From Dermacentor variabilis (Eukaryota; Arthropoda; Arachnida; Ixodida; Ixodidae), in the NCBI RefSeq assembly GCF_050947875.1, contig NW_027460346.1, positions 3,538,000 to 3,601,999 of the forward strand: 64,000 nt of DNA, read 5' to 3'. The first letter of the stretch is position 1. Each line of letters opens with the position of its first letter. Shown here piece by piece: positions 32,640 through 44,489 of this stretch. The notes below the pieces were generated by a model. That model saw nothing but the letters and a program-made list of their open reading frames with translations. It was not told the origin of the DNA and ran no database searches. Both the position numbers and the translations under genes were made by a program.

Positions 32640-35500
32640 TTTCGAAAATTTGGTTTGATACATACACCTGTGTCATTCCATGCCGAATCAACCATTGTTT
32701 GTTTTGACCATCATAGGTATAGTTGAAAATATTTCCAAATGTTTGTTGAAGTTCCAAACTCTTTCTCCCCGTTTATTTTCCTTTGCAAAAATTTTCCAGT
32801 ATATTTGGCAAAAATTGTTCTTGCCCAGCTAAGCTAGAAGGCATTGATCAGTGTTTCTTTTCAAAGAGAAATTGTATTATCCAGATGTTCAGATGGTGTT
32901 CATGTCAAGACAATTAAGTGGTACGCCTGCCAAAATAGCCAATTTTTCAAGTATTTCAACACTTGTAGTGCTTTTGGCACAGACAGGAGCGAGTAAAATT
33001 GCAGTTAGAATATTTTTCTCAGAACGCAGGGAAATCCAGAAGGCACAAAATAAATATAGAATGGCTACCTGGTTGACATAGTATGACCAAAATACATTTG
33101 AAGCCATGGAGGTTCAGTCCATTGCCTAAAAAAACTTATGTCCAAGTTTTTTTCAAAAATGTTTGTTCAAGGTAAAAAAAGTAGCTTTGGTGGTCGACAT
33201 AAAAGTATATGTGATACATCATTACATAGCCCTATGTGTTTGCTATGCATGTGGCAAGTTACAAAAAGGTATTATTTTTAATATGCGAAAAATTATTTTT
33301 TGAAATGTTCATTTGTGGATTGCGCATACAGCATAAATATATGAAGCCTTGTCGTCTAGCAAGGAGATATTGTTAATAAAATTAGCCACAAAAGCTACTC
33401 ATCAAACTGTGACTGCCTTTTTTTTTATCAACGCAAAGGCAAGTGACGTCAGGTGCTGCAGTCTCGAGTCACATTTTTTTGTGAATGCGAAAAGTGGTTG
33501 CCAACCACGTCTGACCACATCAGATTGAACACACACATATAACTTTTATACCCGAGCACGTTCAGGCTGTCAAACAGTGGTAACATGCAAGACCACAAGA
33601 ATTTGTTCATACTACTGTAGGCTTTCAGGTGTAATCATGAAGGTGTTTCCTACTTGCATCGTCGTATGACAGTCTTTGGGTTCCAGGGAGCAGGGCACAA
33701 AGTGTCATGCTCCCTGTATGCTGCAGTGCATGTTGATATGTCACCTTGTGTTGGAGTGCGACTTGTCTTTTAAAGTGCTTTGCGTGAACTATATAAGTGC
33801 TCTTTCTGGATTTACAGGCTACGTAGGAGCAAATATTTCTTTTTGGAAACTGGATGAAACGCATCTTTTAACATTGGAAGGACTCCCTTACGAATTTACC
33901 ATGTATTGATGTTTTACGTGCAATGGCTGTATGGTTTACCTGGCTCGCAACAAGCACAAGTGGTGTTGTGTTAGAGTGTGCGTCTCTTGACAATAAAATG
34001 CAGACCACAACACTGCTTCTCTATCATTTGTGTTGCAGACGAAGCCAGCTTTGTCTCCCGCACTCCCGACCGGCAATCTTGTGCGCACATTGGAGAAAAG
34101 CCGGTGCTCACACAAAAATTCAAAAAATAATTTTTCGTGTTTAAAAATTAGACCTATTTTTTTTAACTTCAAACATGCCTAGCAGAAATGTAGAGCTACC
34201 TAATGATCTATCGCACATACTTTTAGGCCAACCACCATAGATGCTTTTTTTACCTTGAACACGAAGCTACGTGCAAAAGATCAGAACCTTACAGTTTCTT
34301 TACAGGCGATTGGCTGAACCTTCAAAGCTTCAAATATTTTTCTGTTATACTATGTTAACTTTACTACCGTACTATATTTAATTTCAGTCTTCTGAATTTT
34401 TTGCGTTAAGAAAAAAAAATACATTGCAATTTCACTTGTCTTTGCAGTTGCCAAAAGCACTTGAAGTATTCAAATATTTGAAAAATTGGCTATTTTGGCA
34501 GTGACATCACTTCACCGTCTGTCCATTCACACCATTTGAAGGTCTCGATCCATACAATGTGCCTCTGAAAAAAAAACGTTGATTGATGCCTTCTAGCTCA
34601 GCTGGGAAAAAAAAATGAACTGTCACCAAAATGCTACAAAACTTTTGGCTAAAATAAATAAAAGTGGGGAAAGAGTTTCGAACTCCTGTAAACGTGAAAA
34701 TTTTTTCAGCTATATCTCATCATCGTCAGCAGCAGCCTATTTTATGTCCACTGCAAGATGAAGGCCTCTTTCTGCGATCTCCAATTGCCCCTGTCCTGCG
34801 CCGACCGATTCCAGCTAGCGACTGCAAATTTCTTAATTTCATCACCCCCCTGCTGTCCTCGACTGGACTTCCTTTCTCTCGGCACCCATTCTGTCACCTT
34901 AATGGTCCACCAGTTATCTAACCTACGCATTACATAACCTGCCCAGCTCCAGTTCTTTCTCTTAATGTCAATTAGAACATCGGCTATCCCTGTTTGCTCT
35001 CTGATCCACACTGCTTTTTTCGTGTCTCTTGACGTTACGCCTAATATTCTTTGTTCGATCACTCTTTGTGCAGTCCTTAATTTGTTTTCGAGCTGCTTTG
35101 TCAGTCTCCAAGTTTCTGCCCCATATGTCAGCATCGGTAGAATGCATTGATTGTACGCCTTCCTTTTCAATGATAATGGTAAGCTTCCAGTCGTGATCTG
35201 ACAATGTCTGCTGAATGCGCTCCAACCAATTTTTATTCTTCTGTACATTTTCTTCTCACAATCAGGGTCCCCCTGTGAGTAATTGACCTAGGTAAATGTA
35301 CTCCTTCACATACTCTAGAGGCTGACTCACAATCCTGAACTCTTCTTTCCTTACCTAGCCATTGATCATTATCTTTGTCTTCTGCATATTAATCTTCAAC
35401 CCCACTATTATATTCTCTCTGTTTAGGTCCTCAATCATTTGTTGTCTGTTGTGTTGAAAAAATGCCGGTCGATTCGGCGTGGAATGACCCACCTGCAAGT
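32640..35500. mobile_element. Long inverted-repeat element (arms about 670 bp), split by an RTE LINE
   Basis: Left arm (about 32640-33310) and right arm (about 34105-34711 plus about 35455-35500) are reverse complements over hundreds of bases. Examples: TGCCAAAATAGCCAATTTTT (32927) against AAAAATTGGCTATTTTGGCA (34482); TTCAAGGTAAAAAAAG (33167) against CTTTTTTTACCTTGAA (34244); and CATTCCATGCCGAATC (32675) against GATTCGGCGTGGAATG (35470). The interior (33311-34104) has no recognised coding. Outer ends and target duplication were not resolved. A minus-strand RTE fragment interrupts the right arm. Confidence 0.75.
34712..35450 (-). pseudogene. RTE-clade LINE 3' fragment (inverted copy)
   Basis: The minus-strand translation has YRRIKIGWSAFSRHC, YNQCILPMLTYGAETWRL, RTAQRVIEQRILGVTSRDTK, REQTGIADVLIDIKRKN, RRLDNWWTIKVTEWVPRERK and ALQWT-like residues. 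This is the same family as 11255-12545 but in the opposite orientation and without the YADD region. The 3' end shows the (GAT)n/(ATG)n tail near 34715. It is inserted in the right arm of the 32640-35500 inverted repeat and is dead (5' truncated, frameshifted). Confidence 0.82.
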
Positions 35501-36035
35501 GCATCTGTGCCATTGTCAGTGTGGCTCTAAACATTCCATAAAAACTTCATTTTACATAAGTTCGTAAAAATGGTTTAATTTGACATCTAAAATATGTGAG
35601 TAAGAATTAAGAGGTATAAGTTAGCTTAAATTTAAATTGCAACAAAAGTCCTCCAGTAATGGCAATGATGTGCCTTTCATGTATGCATGAGACCAGATTT
35701 TTAAAAAATTTTCTCCTCATTTTGTTGTGGCACTGAACAAAATTGAAATGGAACTCACCTCAGGAATAATTTTTTAGTCTTCCAGCAGGTCACTAATAGC
35801 TACGGTTTTTCATATAAAAACTTGAAGTAGTCAAAATGAATAAGTCGCTTGACATATGGAATGATTTGCTCAGGAACCTAGTTATGATGGCAGAAAACAG
35901 AACTGGATCATGCAACAAGCAATGCAGCATATTAAACTGCTCCCATGGCATCACTTATTGTAATGGCCATGTTGTTTCAAAAGTAGGTAATGTTTAGTAA
36001 AATTGGCACGCACTATTCCACCAATAAATGAGGAT
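35501..36035. other. Intron 1, no feature recognised
   Basis: AT-rich spacer between two inverted-repeat elements. Confidence 0.4.
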
Positions 36036-36038
36036 TGT

Positions 36039-36692
36039 ACAGAGTGGTCGTTTTTCGTTAATACAAAATTTTTTTTAATTGCCTGTGGCAGATAGCACAA
36101 TTCTTATTTTAAAGCTGGATTATTCAGAGGTGGACATGGCTAGTGCAAGAAATGCTAACACATATTCAACTGATTCTCACAAATTTACAAATTCACTTAA
36201 TTACATTACGGCACATATTCGAATTTCCAAATTGTAGCCGTGAGTTTGCAAGACGTATCCACTTGAAATCAATTTCCAGGATGACACCAGTTTCAAGATT
36301 TTTCCAGAAATATGGGACAGAATACATGGGAGTTCGAATTTAGTTTTGTGCTTTAGTGCATTTTGTTAAAAAAGTAAGTGGAACAACGGTACATTCTTAC
36401 GGACAGTTTCATGGTGTGTATCTCATCGCTGGTGTCATTCTGAAAATTCATTCTAAGTGCATACACCTTGTAAACTCACCAGCTAGAATTTGTAAATTGT
36501 GATGGGTACCGTAAGGCAATTAATTAGGGAGTTAATTAACCGAATTTTTGGTAATTAGCTGAATATGTGTTTTGATTTCTCATGCAAGAAATGTCTGGCG
36601 CTCTGTATAATCCAGCTCAAGATCAAGGATTATGTTAGCTGCAACAACCAATCTTTAAAAATTTTGTAAAAGCGTAAAGATGACCACCCTGC
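36039..36692. mobile_element. Hairpin MITE (arms about 250 bp)
   Basis: Almost the whole 650-bp unit is an imperfect inverted repeat. Left blocks cagagtggtcgtttttcg, aaagctggattattcagag, acacatattcaactgatt, tgagtttgcaagacgtatcc and ggatgacaccag have counterparts in reverse at about 36692, 36620, 36565, 36470 and 36435. The TIR CAG[AG]GTGGTC is preceded by TA on the left, which suggests a mariner/Tc1-like parent, but the right TA is not adjacent. No coding capacity. Confidence 0.7.
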
Positions 36693-37779
36693 ATATGTCT
36701 ACCATGGACTCATGCAAATCGTGCCATGGTTATACTGGCTACCTAATAAAGAAAGCAAATACTTTTTTGAGTGTTCTTGTTCACTGTCATGTCAGTCTGC
36801 TTGTACATTTATTTATATAGGTATTTATTTTTAATACTTCTTTTGGGAAATGTTTTACTTGAGGGCCATACAGACTACATCTGTCAGTGTTCAATTTTGT
36901 TAGGGTGTTAAGCTGCAGGCAGTTTGTACTTTGCAATACTTTTTGAGAAGTTTCTGCATTTTCTACATTTACACAAATGTACAGTTTTTGTACATTTACA
37001 CAAATGTTTGGTTACAAATAAACACTTCACCTAGGAAAACGGCTTTTGTCTACATCAGTTCTGTACTGTTGATTTCGTGAAGTACCATAGACTTTGCTGT
37101 GTTAAGCCAAATGAAAAACTAGCATAACGCTTCTGCTAGCAGCTTTACAATATGGTTTATTACAGACTATCTTAAGAACATGCTTTTGAGGTGAGGGTGA
37201 CCCAGTCCTGCAATGCAAAAGTGCCTGTATTAAATTTGCTCCAGTCCTCAAGCACTATATCAACATGACATCAAAGATAATGCTATGTGACGCAACATAG
37301 CTCAATAATATAACTCAACACATCTGCAACAGAAGAACTTCACTTTGGCCTAGTTGGTATTTACTGCATATCATATTGACCGCAAAAAAGACGGGGACAG
37401 AGGGAGAGAACACAACAATCCTTTGATGGGCTTTCAATATTTACTCATCTTTCAACATGCTTTCACTATTGAAATACCACATGATTTCAACAATACATCA
37501 ATGATCTTTCAAATTGAAATGCCTCAGTGTTGTTTTGACAAAATGTTGCGGGCCAATTATGAACACTTGTCAGCAAATACATCAATGATAGTTCAACAAT
37601 ACCACAATGTGCTTTCAATAGCATTTGTTGATGTTGACTGATGACATTTCAACAATTTTTAGTTTGTATCGGCGGGGAGTGGAATATAGAACGTAAATAA
37701 TTTGTTCATAAATTGAATTGAAAATTGGGCCATCGCTATGCACCCAGTATCTTACTGTTGATCTCTTCGTTCATCTCAG
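36693..37779. other. Intron 1, 3' end
   Basis: AT-rich. About 37420-37640 has loosely repeated tttcaacaat/atcaatgat motifs (cryptic simplicity). The polypyrimidine tract and AG acceptor of exon 2 (gatctcttcgttcatctcag) end at 37779. Confidence 0.5.
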
Positions 37780-37959
37780 ACGAAAGGTACGGCAGTGGGC
37801 GCAAACACCAGTACTGAGGGCGTTCCACGAGCGGCAACGTTTGAGCACTGTCGTCATCGAGCTGTCTTCAAAAATGGCACTGTAGACCCTGAGACACTGC
37901 TAATATGCAACACATGGACCTACAACGAAACGGTGCCGGGATCGTCCGCAGTACCCGAG
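37780..37959 (+). CDS. SLC22-like transporter, coding exon 2 (extracellular loop 1)
   Basis: Sixty codons in phase 0, from TKGTAVGANTSTEGVPRAAT to TWTYNETVPGSSAVPE. The acceptor is ctcttcgttcatctcag| and the donor GAG|GTGAGT. It encodes the rest of the large extracellular loop, with cysteines in FEHCRHR and LICNTW and sequons NTS, NGT and NET. This loop is typically N-glycosylated and disulphide-bonded in SLC22 proteins. Its C-W-x-Y-[DN] pattern just before TM2 is characteristic. It follows exon 1 (...IAIP) without a phase change, which supports the 32-kb intron. Confidence 0.88.
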
Positions 37960-39619
37960 GTGAGTCATTGTTACACAGTGATCATTCCTATTAATTTCAA
38001 AGGAACACACATACTCGTGCACATACGCACAAAGTTTGCAGAGCATTGCCTGTATGTGAAAAGTTCGATTGCGTCAGGGTATGGAAGTGATATATGTAAA
38101 CGAATGCTGCACCGCACCCGCCTTGCCAACACATGCAGAGTTGACGTAAAGTTACGTGCATGATACATGTCTTGGCTTTGAGAAAGTTAGCTTTTCATGG
38201 TGGCTCTGCAGTTGCTTTTTGTCCTAGACAGGCAGCTTGAAATAACATATATGGAGGGAAAGAAAACTCAGCCACAGCACACAATCTTTTTTGTCTGTTA
38301 CGTCTAAGAATTTGCCTTTTATAACCTTTTGCGGCTGATTGTGTCGTCAATTAACGTGTACAGAGAAGAGGCAGCTTTCCAGAAGGGTGTGCCAGCTGGA
38401 CTCTTATTTCATACCAGAAAAGTTTAAAAAAAGTTAAATTGGAAGGCAATTCAAACTCTAGTTGAAGTCAAATGACAATGTCTTCCTTGGCAACTTTGGG
38501 GTGAGAATATAGAGTATTAACCATATAATTTATTCTGAGGCCTGCAGCATCTGCGTCTTCGACTAGAGGCACAGCATCTCAAAGACAGCGCCTCAAAATG
38601 CTAGCCATCCCAATGAAAGAATGCGAAAATGACCCATCTTACCATGGTACCTCCAGTGTGGATACCACTGGTGCCACTGACACCACAAACGGTACCGCAC
38701 GGTGTTATCACCAGTACCGATACCACCAGGAGCACCAATGTCAGATGTATCTTTGGGATGGGCGCACATTATTTGCACTGCACAATTTATGGGATCAACC
38801 CATGAAAATATTTTGGTTCGAGGCATACGCAATACAGAAAAGGTTGGGATGCCTCTCCAAGTGTGTGTCTTTAAAAACACTTTGCATCAGGTATTTTCAG
38901 CCTACCAATGTGTAAAGGATGCACACGTACAAAAACAGCAGAGATTTTCGCCCATTTACTGTATCACCAAACTTCCTTGGCGCATTTATCACCAAACTTC
39001 CTTTATGTGCAACTTCCTTGGCCCCTGCACTCACATACAGTCTTATATCACAACTTTTGAAGACCCTACATTCGTGACAGGGCATGTTGCCAGGCTGCAT
39101 GCGGACACCTTGTGGAATGCTCATCGTATACCAAAGCTACAGAGACTAACTCGTTTAGGCTTCAAAGCGACTGACATGATCCACAGGTCATGACGACGCA
39201 TTTTGGCACCTAGTGAAGCTTTTAATAAATCTTGTAGCTAATATTGCCTGGAATATTAGTAGACTGTGCACATCGAAACTTTATCCCTCCGCATTGCTCA
39301 GATGCAGAACATACGTAGCACTGCATGCACGGATGCTGTGATGACACAGTCAACAGTTTGGCGAACACTCGTTTGGTTCGGTAGCATATTACAGAAAACA
39401 AATATATATATATGTGTGTGTGATCTGCAACAGGTGATCTTTAAAAATTGTGTTGAACTTAAAAGTGATCACACTGTATATAGATGGTTGTAATCCAAAG
39501 CTATGGACATTGTGCAACAACGTTTAATGCTTAATGTTATCTTGTCAACATATCCCACCTTTTTGTTTTCACTCTTGTCGAATGTCAGGAAATACTGAAT
39601 TTTTGTTTTGCTTTTGCAG
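37960..39619. other. Intron 2
   Basis: No transposon ends recognised. 38641-38760 has repeated accac/ggtacc motifs (cryptic simplicity). 38945-39010 repeats atcaccaaacttcctt. A 163-codon open frame (38702-39193) lacks any known domain and is probably chance. Confidence 0.5.
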
Positions 39620-39723
39620 TGGGACCTTGTTTGCTCCCACGACTGGCAACGATCTTTGATGCAGAGCGTTGTGTTTGCTGGATCCTTGGTAGGAGCTCTT
39701 CTCCTGGGCCATCTCTCGGACAG
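39620..39723 (+). CDS. SLC22-like transporter, coding exon 3 (TM2, MFS motif)
   Basis: The acceptor tttgcttttgcag| opens with WDLVCSHDWQRSLMQSVVFA, followed by GSLVGALLLGHLSD and the first two bases of an Arg codon. The donor is AG|GTTGGT. W-[DN]-L-V-C is the hallmark preceding TM2 in SLC22. With exon 4 it completes GHLSDRYGRR, the MFS motif A of the TM2-TM3 loop, which governs the conformational change. Confidence 0.92.
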
Positions 39724-39777
39724 GTTGGTGCTCGTGCTCCTTTAGAAAGGCAGTGCACGTTTGATTAAAATTAATGA

Positions 39778-40215
39778 AATTTTGGGGTTTTATGGGCCAA
39801 AACCATGATATGATTATGAGGCACGCCGTAGTTGGAGACTCCTGATTTGTTTAGATGGCGTGAGGTTCCTTAATGTGCACATAAATCTAATGTCATATTA
39901 GGGCGATCGTTTCATTGCGCCCTAGCCCCACCACAACAGTCATGTAAAAGAGCAACTAAGCATTACTGTTAGCATAAGCGGGCTTCACTGATGATAAGCA
40001 AGCGAGATCGTTACTTCCACACCTGGTTATGCTCCTAATATAGCTTGAAAGTTGTTTTCCATACACTTCGTAGCACGACCGGAACGAATATGGGAGAAGT
40101 ACACAAGCATTTTAACATTTTGCCTCCTTTAAGATGCAGCTGGTACAGCTGGGATTTAACCCACGATTTCAAGATCAGAAGCACAGTGCCGTAGCCACTG
40201 AGTTACAGCAGCAGG
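39778..40215 (-). mobile_element. tRNA-derived SINE, split or rearranged
   Basis: The body (39778-39930) has, on the minus strand, landmarks matching gtgcctcataatca, ccaaaaccccaa and cacattaaggaacctcac. A tRNA-like head with TAACTCAGTGGCTACGGCA and GTGGGTTAAATCCCAGC lies at about 40115-40215. The 185 bp between them is not part of the usual SINE, so an insertion or rearrangement is inferred. Confidence 0.6.
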
Positions 40216-40459
40216 TAGTGCGTATTTTATCATTGTATTCTCTCTTATACGATAGGGGCTATGACTGACACATGCAAGTTGCAGATATTGAACACGATAT
40301 TTTTCAACAAATTTTTAAATTTTAAAGGAAATATTGTGTGAAATATGCTTGATCTTAACAGAAATTAAGTGAAATCGAATTTTACATTTAGGGAGGAGAT
40401 GGATTGCGGCATTTCCTCAAGAATTAATGCATTGATGTCTTTGAGAAAAATGTGAATGC

Positions 40460-42270
40460 CGCTTTTTATTTATTTATTTATTTTTTATTTCCAATACTGT
40501 TAGCTTTTGCGGGCTGTTACAGGGGTGGGGGAAAAGAATTTTCCACAAACACGTAACACCAGTTCCGCAATAAACAAACAATGCATTCAGCAAACACATG
40601 ACAGTTTACGCTCAAATGATGCAGTTGTGTGCGTTTCAATAAATACATCTGCGTCAAGTTTGTTCCAATCGACTATAGTTTTCACAGGAAAGGAAAATTT
40701 GAAGGCATCAACGCACGGCACATAGGGCATTACAGCATGAGGGTGACCCGTACGTGGGGACACTCGTCCAGGGGGACGCAAGTATAGTCTGGAGTCCAAA
40801 TTGAATTTATTGTTATACAGTTGGTACAAGAATTTCAACCTGGCTATTTTTCTGCAAAGCGAGTTCGGGCAAATTGGCATGAGATAATAACGCAGTTACA
40901 GACTGCGTCCTTTGATAAGCATTAAAGATAAACCGTGCGGCTAGTCTTTGAATTTGTTCCAGTTTACTTGTCAAGCCCACTTGGTGCGGATCCCAGACCA
41001 TACATGCGTATTCCAGTGTGGGCCGTACAACTGTTTTGTGCGCTTTGAGCTTTACCTCGGGTGTAGCATCTTTCAACTTTCGCCTTAACAGACCGAGTTT
41101 GCGTTGAGCAGAACCACAAATGTTTTCAATGTGTGCGTTCCAATTCAAATTGTGCGTGATTGTGACGCCAAGATACTTAAGCTTACTAACATGTTGAAGT
41201 GGGCTATTATTTATTCTGTAAGAAAAAAGCAACAGGGTTTTCTTGTTAGATACAGTCATGTAAGCTGATTTATCGAAATTAATTTTCATGTCCCACGTAA
41301 CACACCAGTCATAAATTCTTTGCAAGCATTCGTTCAACAACACTTGATCCTGGACATTCTTAATGCGACAATAAATAAGGCAATCATCTGCAAATAGACG
41401 CAATTCAATGTTAGGATGCAAGTCATTAGCAATGTCATTTACATATAACAGAAACAAGATTGGTCCTAAAACCGAACCCTGTGGCACACCAGATAAAACA
41501 GGTAAGGAGGATGATCTTTTGCCTGCTATTTGAACAAATTGCTTTCTATTTGTAAGGTACGCATGGATCCATTTCACAATTTGCGTATTAACACCAAGTT
41601 TATACAATTTCTCAATAAGTTTTGTGTGACACACCCGGTCAAAAGCTTTAGAAAAATCAATTGCTATAGCATCAATTTGTTGTTGTTGTTAATTGCGACG
41701 CCAAATGCATGAGACACCTCAAAAAGCTGCGTCACTGTTGACAGATGTTGGCGAAAGCCATGTTGCTTACTGTATAATAAGTTGTTATTTTCTATATATT
41801 CAACCAGATGTTTCGATATTATGTGTTCTGACATTTTACACGCCGAGCATGTAATGGAAATTGGCCGATAGTTTTCCGCCAATAACTTATTGCCCGCTTT
41901 AAAAATAGGTACGATGCGTGCAAGGAGCCAATCTTCTGGCACACCTCCGATACGAAATGACATTGCAAAAATTCTAGACAAACAATGTGATATCCATTCA
42001 CAGTAAAGCCTTAAAAACTCATTGGGTATCTCATCGGGGCCACAAGATTTTTTGGTATCCAGTTTTAGCAACAATGCTAGAATGCCTTCTCGAGAAAGTA
42101 CAATATCATTTCTGTCTTCACACAGCAACAAACCATCGCTCACATTTATGGGGTGCCTATTACTGCCAGGTGTAAATACAGAGTTAAACTTACTGTTAAA
42201 AGCCTGTGCGATCAAAGCTGGTTTAGTGCAGACATTTCCGTCTACCTTAATTTCATTAATGTTGCACGTA
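40460..42270 (-). pseudogene. CR1/L2-like LINE: reverse-transcriptase half
   Basis: Minus-strand frames give SCGPDEIPNEFLRLYCEWIS, VPEDWLLARIVPIFKAGNK, NYRPISITCSACKM, QHGFRQHLSTVTQLFE, then (after a shift) DFSKAFDRVCHTKLI, GVPQGSVLGPILFLLYVNDI, LRLFADDCLIYC and LKYLGVTITHNLNWNAHI, so RT blocks 1-7 with an intact FADD. A second shift near 40875 leads to the C-terminal KFLYQLYNNKFNLDSRLYL. The first frameshift sits at an (AAC)n run (41683-41697). The 3' end is marked by (TAAA)n (about 40463-40495 on +). It is inactive. Confidence 0.88.
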
Positions 42271-42393
42271 CAGTCGACTCTTGTTAATACGAAGTTCACG
42301 GGGACCGCAAAAAACTTCGAATTAAATGAACTTCCAATTAAGCACAAAACACAAAAAACAGCACTTTATTTGTGGCGAAATCGAGTATTTTCT

Positions 42394-43904
42394 CTAAGAA
42401 AAATAGTCGGTCATCTTGCTTTGCTTCTTCTTGCCGAATCGCGCTGCTGAAAGCAAGTTCTGCAGGCTGTAGATGTGGCGGAACGCTTCTTCCGTGTTAC
42501 CTTCAGCGGCAAAGAAGCGCTCCGTGAGAGCAAGGCCCGCAGCCACATCGGCAGCCTTAGGTTGCGGCTCGCCTTCAACGTCAGCGTCGCTTTCCTGGGT
42601 CGCTTCCTGGGGCCGAATAATCTCTACAATTTCGCTATCCGTCAGCGCACCGCACGTTTCGACCGCCTTGTCTACGGCGACGTAATCTTCAAAATTGACG
42701 TCCCCGAGAGCATCACCAAAATCAGTGCCGTCAAGCTCGCTTGTTGACGCTTCCTCCGCTGAAATTTCAGAGGCATCCTCCGAAGAAGCTGCCACAAAAC
42801 CGCAAGCCCTGAAGCAGTTTGCGATTGTTTCTTGCTTCACACGATCCCATGCTCGCGCCGACATGTGGATGGCACTAAGCAGGCTCACCTCGTACTTTGT
42901 GGAGCTATCCATACACAAAATCATGCGCTCGAGGAGGTGCCGCCTGTACAGGACTTTAACATTCTTGGTGATGCCTTGGTCCATTGGCTGCAAAACAGCC
43001 GTTGTGTTTGCAGGCAAAAATGCGAGGCGTATTGCACTCAAGGCTGGCACATTCACGTGAGCACTGCAGTGATCGACAAGGAACAACACCTTGCGGTTCG
43101 AAGCAGCAAACTTGCGGTCCAATTTGCTTATCCAGCTCTTGAAGATTTCGGCCGTCATCCACGCTTTTTTGTTCGCCTCATAGTCCACAGGCAGCGTCTT
43201 CACGCCTTTAAAACATCTCGGCTTCGCGGCTTTCCCGATCACAAGTAACCGACATCGTTCCGTGCCAGTCATGTTTGCCGCGATCAGCACCGACACTCTC
43301 TCCTTGCTGCGTTTGCCCCAGCACAGTCGTCGTCCTTGAATGTCAGGGTCTTCTCTGGTAGAAGCCGATAGAAGAGTGCAGTCTCATCTGCATTGAAGAT
43401 GTCTTCCGGTCTGTATTCGGCGAGATATTCACGCAGCTTTCCGTCCTTCCACGTGGCGCATGTTTCCTGGTTAACGGACGCCTTTTCACCACACACGCTC
43501 TTGAAAACCAGGTCATGGCAATCTTTAAAGCGCGTCAGCCATCCATCTGACGAAACGAAGTCATCGATCCCCAACATTGCTGCAAGCGTTCGGGCTTTCA
43601 TCGCAACGATGTCTCCGCTGAGAGGAAGTTTGTTGCTCCTGGCCTCCCTAATCCAAACCAGCAGAGCCTTCTCCAACTCTGGGTAAGCGCCGGTGCGCAT
43701 TCGCTTCCGAGAAGTCTTGAACTTGTCGTTCTCAAATGCATCCATTATTGTGTGCTTGTTCTTGATGTAGTTAGAGAGCGTGTTCGGCTTGATCCCGTAC
43801 TTCCGCGCTATGTCTTGTTTGGCGGCACCTCCCTTCTCAACTTCCTTCAAAACCTCGACTTTCGTTGCCAGGTCGAGCGTGCAATAAGAGCCACGGTTTG
43901 CCAT
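42394..43904 (-). pseudogene. Tigger/pogo transposase with one apparent frameshift
   Basis: The N-terminal part (43904-43284) has MANRGSYCTLDLATKVEVLK, AKQDIARKYGIKPNTLSNYI (CENP-B-type helix-turn-helix) and a second HTH with MLGIDDFVSSDGWLTRFKDC, then FNADETALFYRLLP (first catalytic Asp). The C-terminal part, in another frame, continues GKRSKERVSVLIAANMTG, VLFLVDHCSAHVN (second Asp) and AVLQPMDQGITKNVK (third Asp), ending KKKQSKMTDYFS. The frames are separated by one extra base in a GGGG run near 43316. Otherwise the roughly 500-residue protein is complete. The start at 43904 is preferred over 43919 because family proteins begin close to the first helix. Confidence 0.9.
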
Positions 43905-44071
43905 GGCTATAAACTGCACGACTAGGTACAGTCAATTCTGAATCACTCGTGGAACAACCTGGCCTACGAGCTTCCCGCACAAAGGCGCTCGACATACGCT
44001 GCGCACGCTGCAAGACTAATCTTGCACAATCTCGCCACTGCCAGTATGCAGCGCTGCGTGCACCTATGGCA

Positions 44072-44173
44072 CCCGCGTGGCCTCCGCGATCAGCTCCGGC
44101 CACGTGCGGCAGCCGCGCGTGGCCTCCGGCAGGAGCGCTTCGCCTCCCGCCGGAGTTGATCGCGGAGGCCACG
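44072..44173. repeat. Hairpin in the Tigger 5' leader
   Basis: CGTGGCCTCCGCGATCAGCT (44072) and AGTTGATCGCGGAGGCCACG (ending 44173) are near-perfect complements (24-bp arms, about 52-bp loop). It lies between the transposase start and the TIR on the minus strand. Confidence 0.75.
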
Positions 44174-44489
44174 GCAGCCGTAGCAATGAATAATCGCGCC
44201 GCTCCAAGAAGGATGGCGTTGCGGGCGGCTGTGGTGGCGATGACACCAACGCAGAGCACGGAACTGTTGCAACACTTGAAAAATTGCACATTCTACCAAA
44301 GAATGACAGTCACCACGAGGATCCCGGCTGAAAATTAACTTCCAATTAAACAATATTACAGGATGAGGACTTCGAATTATCGAGCGATTTCTTCTATAGG
44401 ATTACATGCAAAACTGACGGAACCAGCACTTCACTTCTAATTAATTGAAAATTCCAATTAAGTGGCTTTGAATTATCGGGAGTCGACTG

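Larger units (their letters stand above)
42271..44489 (-). mobile_element. Tigger/pogo DNA transposon, full length, with TA duplications
   Basis: Ends CAGTCGACTCTTGTTAATAC (left) and, on the complementary strand, CAGTCGACTCCCGATAATTC (right) are inverted. TA lies directly outside both (42269-42270 and 44490-44491). The length is 2,219 bp. The transposase gene is on the minus strand. It interrupts a LINE whose reading frame resumes on the other side after removal of the insert plus one TA (SGST then NINEIKVDG). Confidence 0.93.

Noticed and set aside
38702..39193. A 163-codon + frame in intron 2
   Set aside because: No recognisable domain, a simple-sequence start and splice context that does not fit. 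Probably chance.
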